DNA from: Anaerolineales bacterium UBA3499
GTDB lineage: Bacteria; Chloroflexota; Anaerolineae; Anaerolineales; UBA11657
DNA: 64,000 bases
Reading direction: 5' to 3'
Assembly (NCBI GenBank): GCA_002377585.1
Contig: DFQC01000007.1
Location: 1 to 64,000 of the forward strand
The first letter of the stretch is position 1, and the number at the start of each line of letters is the position of its first letter. A model generated the notes under the pieces. The model worked only from the letters and a program-made list of their open reading frames with translations, searched no databases and was not told the origin of the DNA. Of this stretch, positions 16,538 through 24,608 are shown piece by piece. The position numbers and the translations under genes are program-made.

Positions 16538-17518
16538 TCAAGAAAGCGCTCTTTCTACTATCTGCAAGAATTTCTCTGTAGATATCTCAGTCACCAAATT
16601 TGCGTTTGGTGTTTTGCCACTAAAACCCATCCAATCCACCATTGATTGGCCGCGAGACAGTCCAGATGCAGTTTCAACTGTGACGTATCGCTGTTCAGAT
16701 CTTGTGATGACATCTGATTCAAGAACTACTGCTATTGCTATTGGATCTGGAGCATAAAATATCCTTTCTCCAGCAGAACCTTCTACGCTGTAGCCTTCCT
16801 CTTTGCTTACTAAAAAGCTTTCTATGCTGGCCAGCGTTTTTCTTGAAATCTTTTCAAAAAATTTAGCTCGCTTTGAATCTATAGCAAACAATCTGCTGAG
16901 ATTATTTGCATCAATTGGGTGAGCTAGACTTATCTCCCAGTCAACAATTGTAACCATCGGCCATCTAGATAGCACCATTCTAGCTGCTTCGGGATCACGA
17001 TAGAAGTTGTATTCCGCAGTGTAATTGCTAGTGTTGCCTTGGGCTCTTATGGCACCACCCATTATGGTTAAGCTACGATATTTTTCTGGTAAGCTAGGGT
17101 CAAGCATTAGTGCCACAGCTATGTTTGTTAATGGACCTAATGCTACAAGGTCTAGTGCCCCTGCATATTTGTTCCCATATGAACATATGGCTTCAGCTGC
17201 GTGACCATTTACAGGCTCAATCGATGCTGGTGGAATATCAGCGTCACCAATGCAGTCACCAAGACCATCGTTGCCATGAAACCCTGCTGCGTCTTCAACT
17301 GGATTATCTAGCAGTGAATCACCACAACCCACGTATATTGGTGCATCTATATCTAATATCTCAACCAATTTGCATGCATTTTCAGTAGTGTGTTCTAGAT
17401 CTACGTTGCCAGCAACAGTAGTAATAGCTTTTATTTCTGTGTCGGGATGTGCGCTGGCCATCATAATGGCTAGAGCATCGTCGACACCAGGATCTGTATC
17501 TATTAGTAAGGTTTTCAT
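16538..17518 (-). CDS. nucleoside hydrolase, copy 1
   Basis: A 326-residue inosine-uridine preferring nucleoside hydrolase family protein. The calcium/ribose-binding motif DTDPGVDDA is at residues 7-15. The region GPLTNIA, IMGGA, and EYNFYRDPEAA follows the family order. Near the C-terminus the segment YAPDPIAIAV keeps the Asp ligand but lacks the usual preceding catalytic His of HDPLA, so specificity may be non-purine. It hydrolyses ribonucleosides to ribose and base. The M20 gene lies 3 bp downstream and a PfkB kinase 60 bp upstream, consistent with ribose release and phosphorylation. Confidence 0.9.
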   Translation of the reverse strand: MKTLLIDTDPGVDDALAIMMASAHPDTEIKAITTVAGNVDLEHTTENACKLVEILDIDAPIYVGCGDSLLDNPVEDAAGFHGNDGLGDCIGDADIPPASIEPVNGHAAEAICSYGNKYAGALDLVALGPLTNIAVALMLDPSLPEKYRSLTIMGGAIRAQGNTSNYTAEYNFYRDPEAARMVLSRWPMVTIVDWEISLAHPIDANNLSRLFAIDSKRAKFFEKISRKTLASIESFLVSKEEGYSVEGSAGERIFYAPDPIAIAVVLESDVITRSEQRYVTVETASGLSRGQSMVDWMGFSGKTPNANLVTEISTEKFLQIVERALS

Positions 17519-17578
17519 TAGGTTTCTCCTGTATTAGGTGTCATCTCGATCATAGTTCTTTCTTGTGCACTAGAGATG

Positions 17579-18580
17579 TTAACCGAACAATTCGAGTATC
17601 TGGTCTGTTTCGCGCTTGTTCTTATCTTGACTGTTTATGGAAGCAAGGTATGCAATTAGTTCCTCTGTGCCTGGCAGCTTGGTGCCAGCTCCCCATACTG
17701 TGGTGGCAAGTGCGCCAAGTACATTAGCAAGCATACCGGTTGCTCTAATATCTATTTTGGATAGCCACCCCAAAATTATCCCAGCTGTGAATGTGTCGCC
17801 CGCCCCAGTTGTATCAATGGTCTTTACCTTATACGATGGTAGCGTTATACATTCGTCTGAATTAGCCAAGACACATCCTTTACCACCCAATTTTACCGCT
17901 ACTAGTTCTGGTCCCTGGGATAGGATTTTCTGAGCTATAGTGTGAGGATCACTGTGGTCAACCAAATAACAGGCCTCTTCATATCCTAAAATACATATAT
18001 TGAGCTTCGGTATTACTGCACGGATATCTGAGGTGCTGTCAAACACTGGTCTAATGCTAGTGTCCATACTTATAGGAATATCATTTGATTGCGCAATATC
18101 TATAGCATTCAGCAATGTAGGTCTATTCGAAGAGCGAGTTAAAGGGTGGCCGGTAACCTGTAGCATATCTGTGTTAGATATTATGTGAAGTGGGAATTTA
18201 TGAGTGTTATCCCAAATGTTGGCGCCCCATGCATTGAAAAAAGTTCGTTCTCCTCCTTTGCTTACTACAGCAAAATTAAGTCCTGTTTTTACTCCTGGTA
18301 GTACGGATACTCCTGATATGTCTACTCCGGTTTGCCTAAAAGCTTTAGCTGCTAAATTCCCCCAGTTGTCGTCCCCAATACAACCTATGAGCTTAGCGGT
18401 TACGCCGAGCTTAGATAGTGCGATTGCAGTATTGCCTACAACTCCACCAGTTTCAACACTATATGAGGGGGCCCCGGCATCATCTCCCTCTTGAGGATAT
18501 TTATCTATAGGCATCGTGACATCTACATTTATAGGCCCTAGTAGACACACACTTGCTGGTAAGCGAAGTTTGGGTGTCAT
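17579..18580 (-). CDS. PfkB family carbohydrate/nucleoside kinase, copy 1
   Basis: A 333-residue ribokinase-fold kinase. The first PfkB signature lies at GGVVGNTAIALSKLG near residues 46-60. The second is DTTGAGDTFTAGI near 263-275, with the catalytic base Asp in GAGD. It phosphorylates a sugar or nucleoside at a primary hydroxyl with ATP. Its ATG overlaps the stop of the TrpF-like gene at 18577-18580, so kinase and TrpF-like protein are coupled. The same pairing, in the same order, recurs at 21929-23571. Confidence 0.9.
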   Translation of the reverse strand: MTPKLRLPASVCLLGPINVDVTMPIDKYPQEGDDAGAPSYSVETGGVVGNTAIALSKLGVTAKLIGCIGDDNWGNLAAKAFRQTGVDISGVSVLPGVKTGLNFAVVSKGGERTFFNAWGANIWDNTHKFPLHIISNTDMLQVTGHPLTRSSNRPTLLNAIDIAQSNDIPISMDTSIRPVFDSTSDIRAVIPKLNICILGYEEACYLVDHSDPHTIAQKILSQGPELVAVKLGGKGCVLANSDECITLPSYKVKTIDTTGAGDTFTAGIILGWLSKIDIRATGMLANVLGALATTVWGAGTKLPGTEELIAYLASINSQDKNKRETDQILELFG

Positions 18581-19251
18581 GTACTAGTATTACCTCTTGC
18601 AGCCTCACAGAAATTGGCAATGCGAACCATGTCTTTACGTACTTTATCCCCTTCAATATTGGTAGATGTGTTGCTATCTACTCCCCATGGCTGTACTGTC
18701 TGGATTGCCTCGAGTACATTCTCACTAGAGAGTCCACCAGCCAATATCACAGGACATTTGACCTTTTCGACTATTTTCTTGCTGATATTCCAATCGTGTG
18801 TTTTCCCAGTGGCGCCTACTCCGGGCAATCCAGAAACTTTTGTGTCCAGTAAGAGATAGTCGCATGTAGTGGAGAATGCTTCAGCAAGGTCGATACTATT
18901 GTTACCTTCGACTGGCAGTGCCTTCATTAATTGTGTCTGTGAGCCTAGCCTGATCCGTAAATCTCTCATAGCTTGTACATCCAAATCAAAAGGATCAGTT
19001 GATATATGTACTATGTCGGGTCTCACGAATTGTGCCATGGCCACAATTTCTTCAATGTCAGTAGACATAGTTAGTGCAACGGAAGTGCTAATTCCGCTTA
19101 CGGCATTTACAATGCTAGCAGATGTTTCCAGACTAAGTTCACCATACACTTTGCCGTAATCTCCAGCTACGAATCCAATTTGATCCACACCTAGATTTGC
19201 AGCGGTAATAGCATCCTTAGCGTTTGAGAAAGCATAAATTTGAATAATCAT
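18577..19251 (-). CDS. TrpF-like (beta/alpha)8 protein without catalytic Cys, copy 1
   Basis: A 224-residue barrel related to phosphoribosylanthranilate isomerase. Shared landmarks are GVDQIGFV (21-28), the general-acid Asp136 in YLLLDT, GATGKTHDW (146-154) and AGGLSSENV (171-179). The general-base Cys of TrpF (KICG) is replaced by Tyr6 in QIYA, and the phosphate-site SG(V/I)E is changed to SNTSTN. The gene is first in a minus-strand run with a PfkB kinase and a nucleoside hydrolase, not with trp genes. The fold and landmarks suggest an isomerase for a ribosyl-amine or ribose-phosphate related to, but different from, phosphoribosylanthranilate. The function is unknown. Confidence 0.8.
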   Translation of the reverse strand: MIIQIYAFSNAKDAITAANLGVDQIGFVAGDYGKVYGELSLETSASIVNAVSGISTSVALTMSTDIEEIVAMAQFVRPDIVHISTDPFDLDVQAMRDLRIRLGSQTQLMKALPVEGNNSIDLAEAFSTTCDYLLLDTKVSGLPGVGATGKTHDWNISKKIVEKVKCPVILAGGLSSENVLEAIQTVQPWGVDSNTSTNIEGDKVRKDMVRIANFCEAARGNTST

Positions 19252-19495
19252 GAATAATTGTATTGTCAGTATTTACTTATGTATTATACTTGTGCTCCAG
19301 AATTTGCTTCTCGATTGTTATCTGAAATTGTTCTCTTACCAACATCAAATTTAAGTTTGTGTGTGAGTGAAAAGTTGGAGTAGAGATAATCATCATGTTA
19401 TAAGTACAACAATTGCGCGAACGTTCGTTGGCGGATATCTTACTAACCCAATCGGATAGTTATCACAGTCAATAGTTGTACAAAGGAGTATTAAA
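19252..19495. promoter_or_regulatory. divergent promoter region between TrpF-like/kinase run and plus-strand island
   Basis: A 244-bp AT-rich spacer separates the divergent minus-strand run (start 19251) and the plus-strand island (start 19496). AAAGGAG precedes the GTG start at 19496 by about 8 nt. It also contains the palindrome at 19418-19427 and TTGTACAA at 19476-19483. Orientation makes it the obvious control region for both runs; no riboswitch is evident. Confidence 0.45.
19418..19427. promoter_or_regulatory. perfect 10-bp palindrome, operator candidate
   Basis: CGAACGTTCG is a perfect palindrome in the middle of the divergent spacer, in an otherwise AT-rich context. It resembles a dimeric-repressor site in form, but no regulator gene was recognised in the window and a single 10-mer is weak evidence. 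Confidence 0.3.
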
Positions 19496-20461
19496 GTGAG
19501 CACTAAGATTATCATGGATGTAGATACAGGTACAGATGATGCGGTAGCTATTATGACTGCAGCATTATCTCCTGACATTGATCTGTTAGGTATCACCACA
19601 GTTAATGGCAACTGTCCAGTAGAGATATGTACAGAGAATACTCTCCGGGTTGTTGACCATATAGGTGCAAAAATCCCTGTCTATCATGGTTGTAGCTTAC
19701 CTTTGTCTGCTACCTTAACTCCTGGTAGAAAACCAAACATACCTGCTGTAGAACCACACACCATTCATGGTCATTATCTTGATTTACCTGCTGCTAGTTC
19801 AAAAAAGCAAGGTGCTACTGCAGTTGAGTGGCTGGTTAATACGTACTTAGAGTCAGATGGCGATATAAGCTTGGTACCAGTTGGTCCACTAACAAATGTT
19901 GCGATGGCGATACGACAGGCTCCTGAAATATTGGATAAGATTCCGGAGATAGTAATCATGGGTGGCGGGCACCATGTTGCAAATTGCACTTCATCTGCGG
20001 AATTTAATATCTGGGTAGATCCTGAAGCAGCCCGTGTTGTTATGAATTGTGGTCGTCCTATTAGATTAGTAACACTTGATGCAACACACGAAGCATTGTT
20101 TACAATGGAAACATGTGACGCTTTGAAAAAAATAGGGACCCCAGCTGCTGTTTGTGCTGCGGCTTTTGCTGAGGTTCGTATTTCTGCTTATGATAAAGCG
20201 CAGCCCATGGCATCAGCTGGAAGCGCTCCTATCCATGACGCCTTAGCAGTATGTGCAATTATTAATCCCGAAGTGATATCGACTGTATATGCACATGTCG
20301 ATGTTGAGACTATGGGTGAGTTAACGGATGGTCGTACGGTAGTTGACATCGATCGATCTGGTGACCGAGGTCGTCGACCTCCAAATGCTCATGTTGCATT
20401 GCATGCAGACGAAGAGCTTTTCGTTGAAATGATGTTGGATATTTTATCTAATGAGATCTGA
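19496..20461 (+). CDS. nucleoside hydrolase, copy 2
   Basis: A 321-residue nucleoside hydrolase starting at GTG (19496), with AAAGGAG about 8 nt upstream. DVDTGTDDA near residues 8-16 is the metal/ribose motif with Thr in place of the usual Pro. GPLTNVA, IMGGG and EFNIWVDPEAA follow, and the C-terminal catalytic segment is intact as IHDALAV. This makes it the member closest to an ordinary purine/inosine-uridine hydrolase among the window's six. It opens the plus-strand island and is followed 71 bp later by the BtpA-like gene. Confidence 0.9.
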   Translation: MSTKIIMDVDTGTDDAVAIMTAALSPDIDLLGITTVNGNCPVEICTENTLRVVDHIGAKIPVYHGCSLPLSATLTPGRKPNIPAVEPHTIHGHYLDLPAASSKKQGATAVEWLVNTYLESDGDISLVPVGPLTNVAMAIRQAPEILDKIPEIVIMGGGHHVANCTSSAEFNIWVDPEAARVVMNCGRPIRLVTLDATHEALFTMETCDALKKIGTPAAVCAAAFAEVRISAYDKAQPMASAGSAPIHDALAVCAIINPEVISTVYAHVDVETMGELTDGRTVVDIDRSGDRGRRPPNAHVALHADEELFVEMMLDILSNEI

Positions 20462-20532
20462 ATGTTCGCATTTATGTTTATTGCGGACCTACAAAAATAT
20501 ATAAGCATAAGTTTTGGAGGCGATGTTGCATT

Positions 20533-21381
20533 ATGAGCACTAAAGATAAGAATAGCAAAGTACGTGTCAGAGGTGAGAGTTCGATTAATCCTGGAATATT
20601 TACTGGCAAGAAATTGGTGTATGGGATGATACATTTGCTACCACTGCCAGGGACCCCATTTTATCAGTCTGGAAATGTAGAAAAGTCGCTCGAAAAAGCT
20701 ATTGCTGATGTAAAGGCATTAATTGCTGGCGGTGCTGATGGTTGTGTTGTTCAGACTATTGACCAAATCTATCCAGTGGGTCAAGATGTGGACCCTGCTA
20801 GACTTGCTGCGTTTGCCATCATAGTGAAAGCAGTCAAAGAACATAGCCCTAAAGATTTCCATGTAGGTGTACAGATCCTATGGAATGCATTGGAAGCTTC
20901 CTTGGCTGTAGCAAAAATATGTGGTGGTGTGTTTGTTCGATCTAATGCACTTGTAGGCTCTACAATGACTGCTGCTGGTGTGGCTGAATCAGACCCTATT
21001 AGCCTTGTCGAATACAGAAATAAGATTGATGCACATGATGTGTCATTGTTGGCGGAAATTGAGAGTATGCATTTTAGTTGGTTGAACGGTAAGCCACTTG
21101 TTGATGTGGCAGCAGAGGCTATTAGAGTTGGTACAAATGGTGTGGAGATAGCTCATCCTGAAGAGGACGTTTGTTTGTCTATGATTGCCCAACTAAAAGA
21201 CAAGTATCCAGAGTTACCAGTTATTGTAGGTGGTCATACCAATCACGAAAATGCTGCCAGAATTTTAGCCCAAGCTGATGGGGCGCTTGTTGGGTCATGT
21301 TTTGAACCTCAAGGTTGGGGTTCAAATGTAGACGCAAGTAAGGTGGCTGAATATGTTGATATAGTGAGTAATATTAGCTAA
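20533..21381 (+). CDS. BtpA/SgcQ family TIM-barrel protein
   Basis: A 282-residue protein of the BtpA family. The signature VYGMIHLLPLPGTP near residues 33-46, ADGCVVQTI near 72-80, FVRSNALVG near 136-144 and the C-terminal GGHTNHENAA...ADGALVGSCF phosphate-site region are all recognisable. BtpA was named for photosystem I biogenesis, but family members (such as SgcQ) also occur in sugar and nucleoside loci of non-phototrophs and probably are barrel enzymes. In this island a role in ribose or ribosyl-phosphate metabolism is more plausible than in photosynthesis. GGAGG lies about 13 nt before the ATG. Confidence 0.82.
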   Translation: MSTKDKNSKVRVRGESSINPGIFTGKKLVYGMIHLLPLPGTPFYQSGNVEKSLEKAIADVKALIAGGADGCVVQTIDQIYPVGQDVDPARLAAFAIIVKAVKEHSPKDFHVGVQILWNALEASLAVAKICGGVFVRSNALVGSTMTAAGVAESDPISLVEYRNKIDAHDVSLLAEIESMHFSWLNGKPLVDVAAEAIRVGTNGVEIAHPEEDVCLSMIAQLKDKYPELPVIVGGHTNHENAARILAQADGALVGSCFEPQGWGSNVDASKVAEYVDIVSNIS

Positions 21382-21401
21382 TATAGATGATGGATAGATT
21401 T

Positions 21402-21418
21402 TATGCTTACTAAGCATA
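21402..21418. promoter_or_regulatory. 17-bp palindrome upstream of DMT copy 2
   Basis: TATGCTTA and TAAGCATA form perfect 8-bp arms around one base, in the 76-bp gap between the BtpA-like gene and the half-size DMT gene. It could be a repressor operator or a small terminator stem; no T-tract follows immediately, so an operator is slightly favoured. Confidence 0.35.
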
Positions 21419-21457
21419 GTTTGTGGTCGTGGAAAACACCAGTAAAAGAGGGCTGAT

Positions 21458-21874
21458 ATGGATGTAACTGTAGCTCTAGCTGTAGTAGCAATGATTGGAA
21501 TGGGGATTAATTCTTTCGGTAACAAACTAGGAGCTGCGCAAGGGGTTTATGCGCCTCCTTTTCTACTTATTATAAATATAATGTACTGTGTTGCGGCTCT
21601 AGTGCTTCATGTTGTTCAGAAACAACCATTTATAATATCATCGAAGATGATTGGTCTAGCTTTGTTAATTGGTTTATGTGGATCTATAAGTTACGTGAGT
21701 ATGTTTACAGCATTTGAGTTAGGTGGAGAGGGCAGCATACTGTTTCCGATCAGAGGATTATCGGTTGTAGTTGCTGTTGTACTATCGATACTCTTTTTTA
21801 AGGAGCCAGTGACTCTTAATCGTCTGTTGGGATTAACTTTAGGTGTCAGTTCGATATTGATATTGTCACGCTGA
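21458..21874 (+). CDS. half-size DMT/EamA-like membrane protein, copy 2
   Basis: A 138-residue, four-helix membrane protein of the same length as the protein at 2747-3163, with parallel motifs: AFELGGEGSILFPI against AFNLGGDASIVSPI, FFKEPVT against LLKEPVT, and the same LSR end. The two are diverged paralogues. Small DMT proteins work as antiparallel homo- or heterodimers, so the two products may pair although their genes are 18 kb apart. The location between the BtpA-like and TrpF-like genes suggests uptake or efflux of a nucleoside-derived metabolite. Confidence 0.7.
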   Translation: MDVTVALAVVAMIGMGINSFGNKLGAAQGVYAPPFLLIINIMYCVAALVLHVVQKQPFIISSKMIGLALLIGLCGSISYVSMFTAFELGGEGSILFPIRGLSVVVAVVLSILFFKEPVTLNRLLGLTLGVSSILILSR

Positions 21875-21928
21875 ACAATGTTTTGTTGAATACATATACT
21901 AGGTGGTCAGTGTCACAGAGATAATCAA

Positions 21929-22603
21929 GTGAAGATACAGATATATAGTCATAAAACCCCCGAGGATGTATCTGCCAGTGTCGAATTAGGAGTTGATTTC
22001 ATTGGCGTTGCTACCGGTGAACTTGGTAGGCTTCCTGACGAAGTGTCTTATTCTATGTGTGGAACTATCTTTTCATCTGTACCGACAGAATCTAATGTTA
22101 GCAAGGTGGCTCTTACAGTGGCTAGCGAGCTTGATGAGATTGTTGAAACAGTGGTTAAGACCAATCCAGATGTAATACATCTTTCAGGTGATATTAGCGC
22201 TATGTCAGTACAAGATGTAGCAGAATTACGGCGTGCAGTACCGGACACAAAAATCATGCAAGCCATTCCAGTAAAGGATGATGCTTCGATTAGTCTATCT
22301 TTAGAATATCAACTTGTATCTGATTATATTATTTTGGATACTGATATCGAATCATATACTGGTATTGGCGCTACCGGTAGCACACATGATTGGAGTGTAA
22401 GTCGTAAGATTGTAGCTGCCGTAAATATACCTGTAATATTGGCAGGAGGACTAAGTCCAGAAAATGTAGCGGATGCTATTAAGCTTGTTAGACCTTGGTG
22501 TGTAGATTCGTTTACACACACTAACATGGCTAATTCTAAACTCAAGGACCCTAACAAAATTCATCAGTTCATCAAATCGGCACGAAATTGGTCGCAAACC
22601 TAG
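21929..22603 (+). CDS. TrpF-like (beta/alpha)8 protein without catalytic Cys, copy 2
   Basis: A 224-residue paralogue of the protein at 18577-19251, starting at GTG. It has the same TrpF landmarks: GVDFIGVA, Asp137 in YIILDT, GATGSTHDW and AGGLSPENV. The TrpF general-base Cys is again Tyr6 (QIYS), and the phosphate-loop residues read VDSFTHTN. Identical length and the same Cys-to-Tyr change in both copies argue for a conserved alternative function instead of decay. It overlaps the next PfkB kinase by 16 bp, repeating the gene pairing seen on the minus strand. Confidence 0.8.
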   Translation: MKIQIYSHKTPEDVSASVELGVDFIGVATGELGRLPDEVSYSMCGTIFSSVPTESNVSKVALTVASELDEIVETVVKTNPDVIHLSGDISAMSVQDVAELRRAVPDTKIMQAIPVKDDASISLSLEYQLVSDYIILDTDIESYTGIGATGSTHDWSVSRKIVAAVNIPVILAGGLSPENVADAIKLVRPWCVDSFTHTNMANSKLKDPNKIHQFIKSARNWSQT

Positions 22604-23571
22604 AGTCAGGTACGGTAGTTATACTGGGTGATGCCTGTGTAGACATGGTTGTAAAGTCTGACAGGGATTCTACAGGGAAGGAATTAAAAACTAGGCCAGA
22701 GCTTACTTGTGGAGGATCAGCTGCTAATACAGCAATGATCTTGTCACAATTGGGTGTTTCTGTGGCGTTTGTCGGAGCTGTAGGAAGAGATGCTTTTGGC
22801 AATATAGTTACTGGAAGTTTGTCGGCATCTGGAGTTGATATCTCTAAGTTGATACAGATTGATAATGCATATACAACTGTTGTCATAGCTGTTGTATATT
22901 TTGATGGCACACACACTATGAAAGGCTGGCCAGTAGATGGTGGTGCTGACCTAATGCTTGAATCAAGCCACGGTGATATTAGTGTTTTCAATAACCCTAT
23001 ATGGTTGCATAGTACTGGTTTATCTATTGTAAAGGATCCTGCCAGAGAAACAGTGTTGCGTGCTATGTACTGTGCGCGGAGCGAAGGTGTGCCCGTATCA
23101 TTTGACCTAAACATGCACGGAAGTTTAGGTCACATAGATGGAGTGCTAAAAAGCCAGTATGAGCATGATCTTAGAGAGGCCATCGAATTGTCAGATTGTG
23201 TTTTCGGATCAGCAAGTGACGAGATTGCCTTATTGTATCCAAATGAAAATATGAATCAGGCAGCCAGAGAGCTTGCAGGTATGAACCGTACGGCTATATC
23301 TCGGAGAGGTGAACTTGCAGCAATTTGTGTATCCGGCCGAGAATTAATTGAGTCCAAACCGTTTCAAGTTGACACAGTTGATGCCATTGGTGCAGGAGAT
23401 GCTTTCAACGCTGGATTTATAGCAGCGCAGTTGGAAGGTTTGTCTATTGATAGATCTTTGCAGTGGGGACATGCCACCGCGGGTCTAAGTATTAAGACAG
23501 TTGGTTCAGGCGGTAAATTTAATAGGACTGATGTATTAAGGTTTATAGAACAACAATCGAAGTTGGTGTAA
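22588..23571 (+). CDS. PfkB family carbohydrate/nucleoside kinase, copy 2
   Basis: A 327-residue PfkB kinase. The only start upstream of the first strand is TTG at 22588, inside the end of the TrpF-like gene, so translation is likely coupled. CGGSAANTAMILSQLG near residues 43-58 is the first signature and DAIGAGDAFNAGFI near 263-276 the second, with the catalytic Asp intact. A ribose-, ribosylamine- or nucleoside-type acceptor is inferred from neighbours. It is followed 11 bp later by the 2-oxoglutarate oxygenase-like gene. Confidence 0.88.
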   Translation: MVANLESGTVVILGDACVDMVVKSDRDSTGKELKTRPELTCGGSAANTAMILSQLGVSVAFVGAVGRDAFGNIVTGSLSASGVDISKLIQIDNAYTTVVIAVVYFDGTHTMKGWPVDGGADLMLESSHGDISVFNNPIWLHSTGLSIVKDPARETVLRAMYCARSEGVPVSFDLNMHGSLGHIDGVLKSQYEHDLREAIELSDCVFGSASDEIALLYPNENMNQAARELAGMNRTAISRRGELAAICVSGRELIESKPFQVDTVDAIGAGDAFNAGFIAAQLEGLSIDRSLQWGHATAGLSIKTVGSGGKFNRTDVLRFIEQQSKLV

Positions 23572-23582
23572 GGACATTAATC

Positions 23583-24563
23583 ATGAATTTATCTAATAAA
23601 CAATCTATACCAGTCATTGATTTAACTCCGCTTTATTGGGGCGATTCACAGGCTATGGATACTCTAGTACAGCAAGTATATGATGCATACTCCGAAATTG
23701 GGTTTGCCTATATAACTAATCATGGAATTGCCAATGATCTCATTGACAACGTGTTCAATGCTTCTCGTCAGTTCCATGCCTTGAATACTGAAGAAAAGTT
23801 GCGAATTGAAATTAACCAATTTCATCGTGGATACATACCTATTAATACTTCTACTGATAGAACGAGCGAGATAGAAAAAGCTGTGAGGCCAAATCAGAGC
23901 GAATCCTTTATGATGCTGCATGAATTAGCGCATGATGACCCTGATCTGCTACAGAGGGCTCCACTTGCTGGTCCCAATCAATGGCCATCTGATATTGAAG
24001 GATTTAAGGAAATAATTACAGGTTATCATGATAGACTAGCAGGGTTATCACATAAGCTAGTAAAGGTGTTTGAGTTGGCTCTCAATACTGATAGTCTGTC
24101 TCAGCATTTTGTCAAACCTACCACTTGGTTACGTTTGTTGCATTATCCATCGTTAAGTATGGAAGACCCCGAAGATCTTTTTGGTTCTAATCCACATGTT
24201 GACTATGGATTTATAACAATATTGGCGCAGGATGAGGTCGGTGGGCTACAGGTTAGGAGTGTTACTGGTGACTGGATCGATGTACCTTACAGAAAGGATT
24301 GTTTTGTCATGAATACGGGTGAGGTTCTACGCCATTGGAGTAATGGTAAGCTTTTGGCTACACCTCATAGAGTGGTAAACAGAACAGGTAAGGAAAGGTA
24401 TTCGTGCCCATTTTTCTTTGACCCCAATATTCATTCCCGTATTAGTACGTTGACTAGCTGTATGGATACAGGGGAACAGAGCAAATATGCAGACTCCGTT
24501 TTTGGTGATATGGTGATGAATCATTTACAATCAAATCATGATCAACATGATAAAAATAAGTGA
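23583..24563 (+). CDS. isopenicillin N synthase-like Fe(II)/2-oxoglutarate dioxygenase
   Basis: A 326-residue non-haem iron oxygenase. The N-terminal DIOX_N region (VIDLTPL...GFAYITNHGI) is followed by the facial triad: HVDYGFITIL gives the H-x-D and HRVVNRTGKERYS gives the distal His and the Arg-x-Ser that binds 2-oxoglutarate. The family includes nucleobase and nucleoside hydroxylases (thymine 7-hydroxylase type) as well as many unrelated enzymes. In this island, oxidation of a base, methyl group or modified nucleoside would fit. It lies 11 bp after a PfkB kinase, so it is probably in the same operon. Confidence 0.85.
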   Translation: MNLSNKQSIPVIDLTPLYWGDSQAMDTLVQQVYDAYSEIGFAYITNHGIANDLIDNVFNASRQFHALNTEEKLRIEINQFHRGYIPINTSTDRTSEIEKAVRPNQSESFMMLHELAHDDPDLLQRAPLAGPNQWPSDIEGFKEIITGYHDRLAGLSHKLVKVFELALNTDSLSQHFVKPTTWLRLLHYPSLSMEDPEDLFGSNPHVDYGFITILAQDEVGGLQVRSVTGDWIDVPYRKDCFVMNTGEVLRHWSNGKLLATPHRVVNRTGKERYSCPFFFDPNIHSRISTLTSCMDTGEQSKYADSVFGDMVMNHLQSNHDQHDKNK

Positions 24564-24608
24564 AACAATTATCTGTTCACAAGCATCTTGTGGAATCAAC
24601 GTTGTTGC

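Noticed and set aside
18577..19251. Assignment as a genuine phosphoribosylanthranilate isomerase (trpF)
   Set aside because: The catalytic Cys is Tyr, the phosphate loop differs, and no trp gene is adjacent.
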